Below the pieces are notes generated by a model. That model did no database searches and had not been told where the DNA came from. It was given only the letters and a program-made list of their open reading frames with translations. From the NCBI GenBank assembly GCA_000434395.1, contig FR878733.1:1-15586 (forward strand): 15,586 nt of DNA, written 5' to 3'. Every line of letters begins with the position of its first letter. Position 1 is the stretch's first letter. Positions 13,846 through 15,586 of this stretch are shown here, in pieces. The translations under genes and the position numbers were made by a program. This stretch comes from Clostridium sp. CAG:568. GTDB taxonomy: Bacteria; Bacillota_I; Bacilli_A; RFN20; CAG-288.

Positions 13846-15318
13846 TTATTTGATTTCAAAGCTTAAGAAATCTAACTTTCCTCTTCCTTTAAATTCAAAG
13901 AATAAAGCTTGTTTTCCTCTAACTTTAATTAGATTAGAATTAAAGCTAGTCCAGTCTTTAGATGAATTTATTGCTATTCTTCCTATTTCCTTACCATCAA
14001 ATCCATCTTTTATAATAAATTCACCTTTGGCTGATCCTTTAACTTTTACTGATACCGTTCTGTCCTTAACAAAATCAAAATACTTAAAGCCAACAATAGT
14101 CTTGTTCTTAATCTTTTGAATGTAATATTGCGTGCCATCATCCATTATTGCAGGCATCTTATTTCTGAGGATAGGATTAATATGAGGCATATGATTATTA
14201 GTCAATGTTGAGCAAATATATGAGCCATATATTCCTTCATCACTCAAAGGAGTTGGATTAAGTCCTTGCGAAGTCATTTCAACTTGCTTGAAAAGACCAT
14301 TCTCATCCATATAAATCTTTTCAGCACAATCCATTCTAGAGTACCAATTTCTATGAGTCATCTTATGATAGAAAATGTAATAATCATCTCCTATCTTTTC
14401 TACACTTCCGTGGTTGTTTCCTGAATAGTTTCTCTTATTCTTCTTTGTAATTCCATCCAATCCTATATCAGCATTTGAAATCAAAACACCTTTGCATTCA
14501 AAATCTCTATCTGGATAATCACTGACTGCATAACAAAGTTCATGGCCTTGAGTAGAAGAATAAATAAAATAATATTTATTGTTAAATTTTCTTATGGAAC
14601 TAGCTTCAAAGAAATGATGCTTTTCAAATGAAGTGCCTTTAGGATTTACGGGTGTTATATGTTTACCTGGACCTTTTATAGTCATCATATCATCTTCAAG
14701 TTCTACTTCTATAGATCCCATGAAATCTGCTTTTCTCTTCCATACTTCTTTAAATTTTCTTTGAAAATAAATAGATGAATACAAAGCTAAAGCAGGCTTG
14801 AGAAAATGATATTCAAAGAATGGGAACCATGCTCCATAATATAATCTAATTGTTCCGTTATCGTTGATAACAGCTGGATCAAAAGTTAAATAATCTAAAT
14901 ATGGAGATCCGTCTTTGTTCTTCACAAACCCTAAAAACTTAAATGGTCCATCGGGATTATCGCTGACTGCAACTCTAACAGGAATCGAATATCCATAAGA
15001 AGCACCTTTACCTGAAAGACAATAATATAAATAATATCTTCCATCATTTCCTTTGACACAATCAGGTGCATACATTTGATTTATCTTATCAGTGATCAAA
15101 GGATCTTCTTTCTTATCATAAGAAATTCCTTTACTAGACCAAGAAGTCAAATCATCTACTGGAGCTGAAAAAACTTGATAATTACCTTCACAATAAGTCT
15201 TACCACCTAATAAATCATGACTTCCATAAACATAGACTCTTCCATTGAATACGTGAGGCTCACCATCTGGAATACAAACTCCAAATGGAAAAATAGGGTT
15301 AGTGATTTGTTTGTTCAT
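13846..15318 (-). CDS. Glycoside hydrolase family 43 protein (arabinosidase/xylosidase type), cytoplasmic
   Basis: 490 residues. A five-bladed propeller glycosidase that probably trims arabinose- or xylose-containing oligosaccharides in the cytoplasm. The start NPIFPFGVCIPDGEPHVF, then GRVYVYGSHD, is typical of a clostridial GH43 group. The likely catalytic set is Asp18 (general base, in PDGEPH), Asp147 (in FDPAVI, tuning acid) and Glu238 (general acid, in FFEASS), with His303 in NNHGSV at the propeller centre. Residues about 405-490 form a beta-sandwich resembling a CBM6-like carbohydrate-binding module (GKQALFFEFKGRGKLDFLSF). There is no signal peptide or anchor, so it acts on imported sugars. 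The ATG at 15318 has AGGTGG 12 bases upstream. I see no strong promoter and no transporter or regulator beside it. The exact substrate cannot be set from sequence. No hairpin terminator is visible in the 91 bases before the SWIM gene, so some read-through is possible. Confidence 0.92.
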   Translation of the reverse strand: MNKQITNPIFPFGVCIPDGEPHVFNGRVYVYGSHDLLGGKTYCEGNYQVFSAPVDDLTSWSSKGISYDKKEDPLITDKINQMYAPDCVKGNDGRYYLYYCLSGKGASYGYSIPVRVAVSDNPDGPFKFLGFVKNKDGSPYLDYLTFDPAVINDNGTIRLYYGAWFPFFEYHFLKPALALYSSIYFQRKFKEVWKRKADFMGSIEVELEDDMMTIKGPGKHITPVNPKGTSFEKHHFFEASSIRKFNNKYYFIYSSTQGHELCYAVSDYPDRDFECKGVLISNADIGLDGITKKNKRNYSGNNHGSVEKIGDDYYIFYHKMTHRNWYSRMDCAEKIYMDENGLFKQVEMTSQGLNPTPLSDEGIYGSYICSTLTNNHMPHINPILRNKMPAIMDDGTQYYIQKIKNKTIVGFKYFDFVKDRTVSVKVKGSAKGEFIIKDGFDGKEIGRIAINSSKDWTSFNSNLIKVRGKQALFFEFKGRGKLDFLSFEIK

Positions 15319-15375
15319 ATTTAATTAATACCACCTACTTATGATAACTTTCTTTTAAAATTTTTAAAGATGTTC

Positions 15376-15404
15376 TTGAATAGTTTTGCATAAGGTGATA
15401 AGAT
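15376..15404 (+). promoter_or_regulatory. Promoter of the tRNA-Gly gene
   Basis: -35 TTGAAT (15376-15381), a 17-base spacer and a -10 TAAGAT (15399-15404). The -10 is preceded by TG one base upstream, giving an extended -10. Transcription would start near 15411, leaving about a dozen bases of 5' leader to be cut by RNase P before the tRNA begins at 15424. Confidence 0.7.
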
Positions 15405-15423
15405 TTCAAAGCACTAAAGAGAT

Positions 15424-15497
15424 GCTGGCGTAGTTCAGTGGTAGAACACGACCTTGCCAAGGTTGATACGCGAGTTCGATTCTCGTCGCTAGCTCCA
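15424..15497 (+). tRNA. tRNA-Gly (anticodon GCC)
   Basis: The 74 bases fold into a full cloverleaf. The acceptor GCTGGCG pairs with CGCTAGC (one G-U pair). The D arm is GTTC/GAAC. The anticodon arm CGACC/GGTTG has loop TTGCCAA, so the anticodon is GCC and it reads GGC/GGU. The T arm is GCGAG/CTCGT with loop TTCGATT. The discriminator base T is followed by an encoded CCA. It stands alone with its own promoter and terminator and is divergent from the GH43 gene. I see no duplicated 3' end that would mark an integrated element. Confidence 0.97.
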
Positions 15498-15510
15498 TCG
15501 AGTAATATGA

Positions 15511-15537
15511 GCAATACATTCGTGTATTGCTTTTTTT
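15511..15537 (+). terminator. Rho-independent terminator of the tRNA-Gly gene
   Basis: A perfect 8-bp stem GCAATACA/TGTATTGC with a TTCG tetraloop is followed by seven T residues. It starts 13 bases after the CCA end of the tRNA. The minus-strand side has no T run after the hairpin, so it works in one direction. Confidence 0.93.
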
Positions 15538-15586
15538 GTTTTGCTTTTTCTACTAAAGAAATGTAAGCGTTAAAGATATCCACTCT

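Noticed and set aside
15335..15583. An 82-residue minus-strand reading frame running across the tRNA-Gly gene and its terminator
   Set aside because: Its middle (DENRTRVSTLARSCSTTEL) is the well-known false peptide read from the antisense of a tRNA. It also crosses a terminator hairpin and has no ribosome-binding site.

Overview
The window is about 15.6 kb of low-GC DNA. It looks like a Gram-positive Bacillota chromosome, plausibly a gut or host-associated anaerobe near the Erysipelotrichia/Mollicutes-related lineages. Reasons: three lipobox lipoproteins and no outer-membrane genes; consensus AAAGGAGG ribosome-binding sites; TTGACT/TATAAT-type promoters; a tRNA with encoded CCA; a SWIM-protein/SNF2-helicase pair of the kind I recall from Bacillus (ywqB-ywqA); and a GH43 glycosidase of a type common in gut clostridia. 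Trp is TGG throughout and every complete gene ends in TAA or TAG, so the standard bacterial code fits and a Mycoplasma-type UGA=Trp code does not. The species is not identifiable from the sequence alone.

Region 1 (about 55-8940) is a cell-surface block. Two minus-strand genes form an operon. The first (4053-6251) encodes a 732-residue lipoprotein of unknown function. The second (55-4032) encodes a 1325-residue lipidated subtilisin-family protease of the C5a-peptidase/lactocepin type. A plus-strand gene (6475-8892) encodes an 805-residue lipoprotein, also of unknown function, and is fired divergently from the same 223-base spacer, which carries a recognisable promoter for each side. The two unknown lipoproteins appear to share a repeated beta-rich module. 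A hairpin terminator at 8912-8939 closes the plus-strand gene and sits between convergent genes.

Region 2 (8980-13754) is a two-gene minus-strand operon: a SWIM zinc-finger protein followed by a SNF2-family ATPase. The second gene's Shine-Dalgarno lies in the last codons of the first. The SWIM gene has an extended -10 promoter so close to its ATG that the message should be leaderless or nearly so.

Region 3 (13846-15537) holds a GH43-family glycoside hydrolase without a signal peptide and, divergent from it, a single tRNA-Gly(GCC) with its own promoter and terminator. Bases 1-54 (downstream of the protease) and 15538-15586 (downstream of the tRNA terminator) hold nothing I can call. No stretch over 300 bases lacks a gene, and I see no CRISPR array, insertion sequence, integrase or phage gene.

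How the genes may work together: the surface block could be a capture-and-cleave arrangement, in which lipoproteins bind a macromolecule and the lipidated protease digests it. This is inferred from gene order and shared anchoring only. The helicase pair and the GH43 gene look like ordinary chromosomal neighbours unrelated to the surface block.
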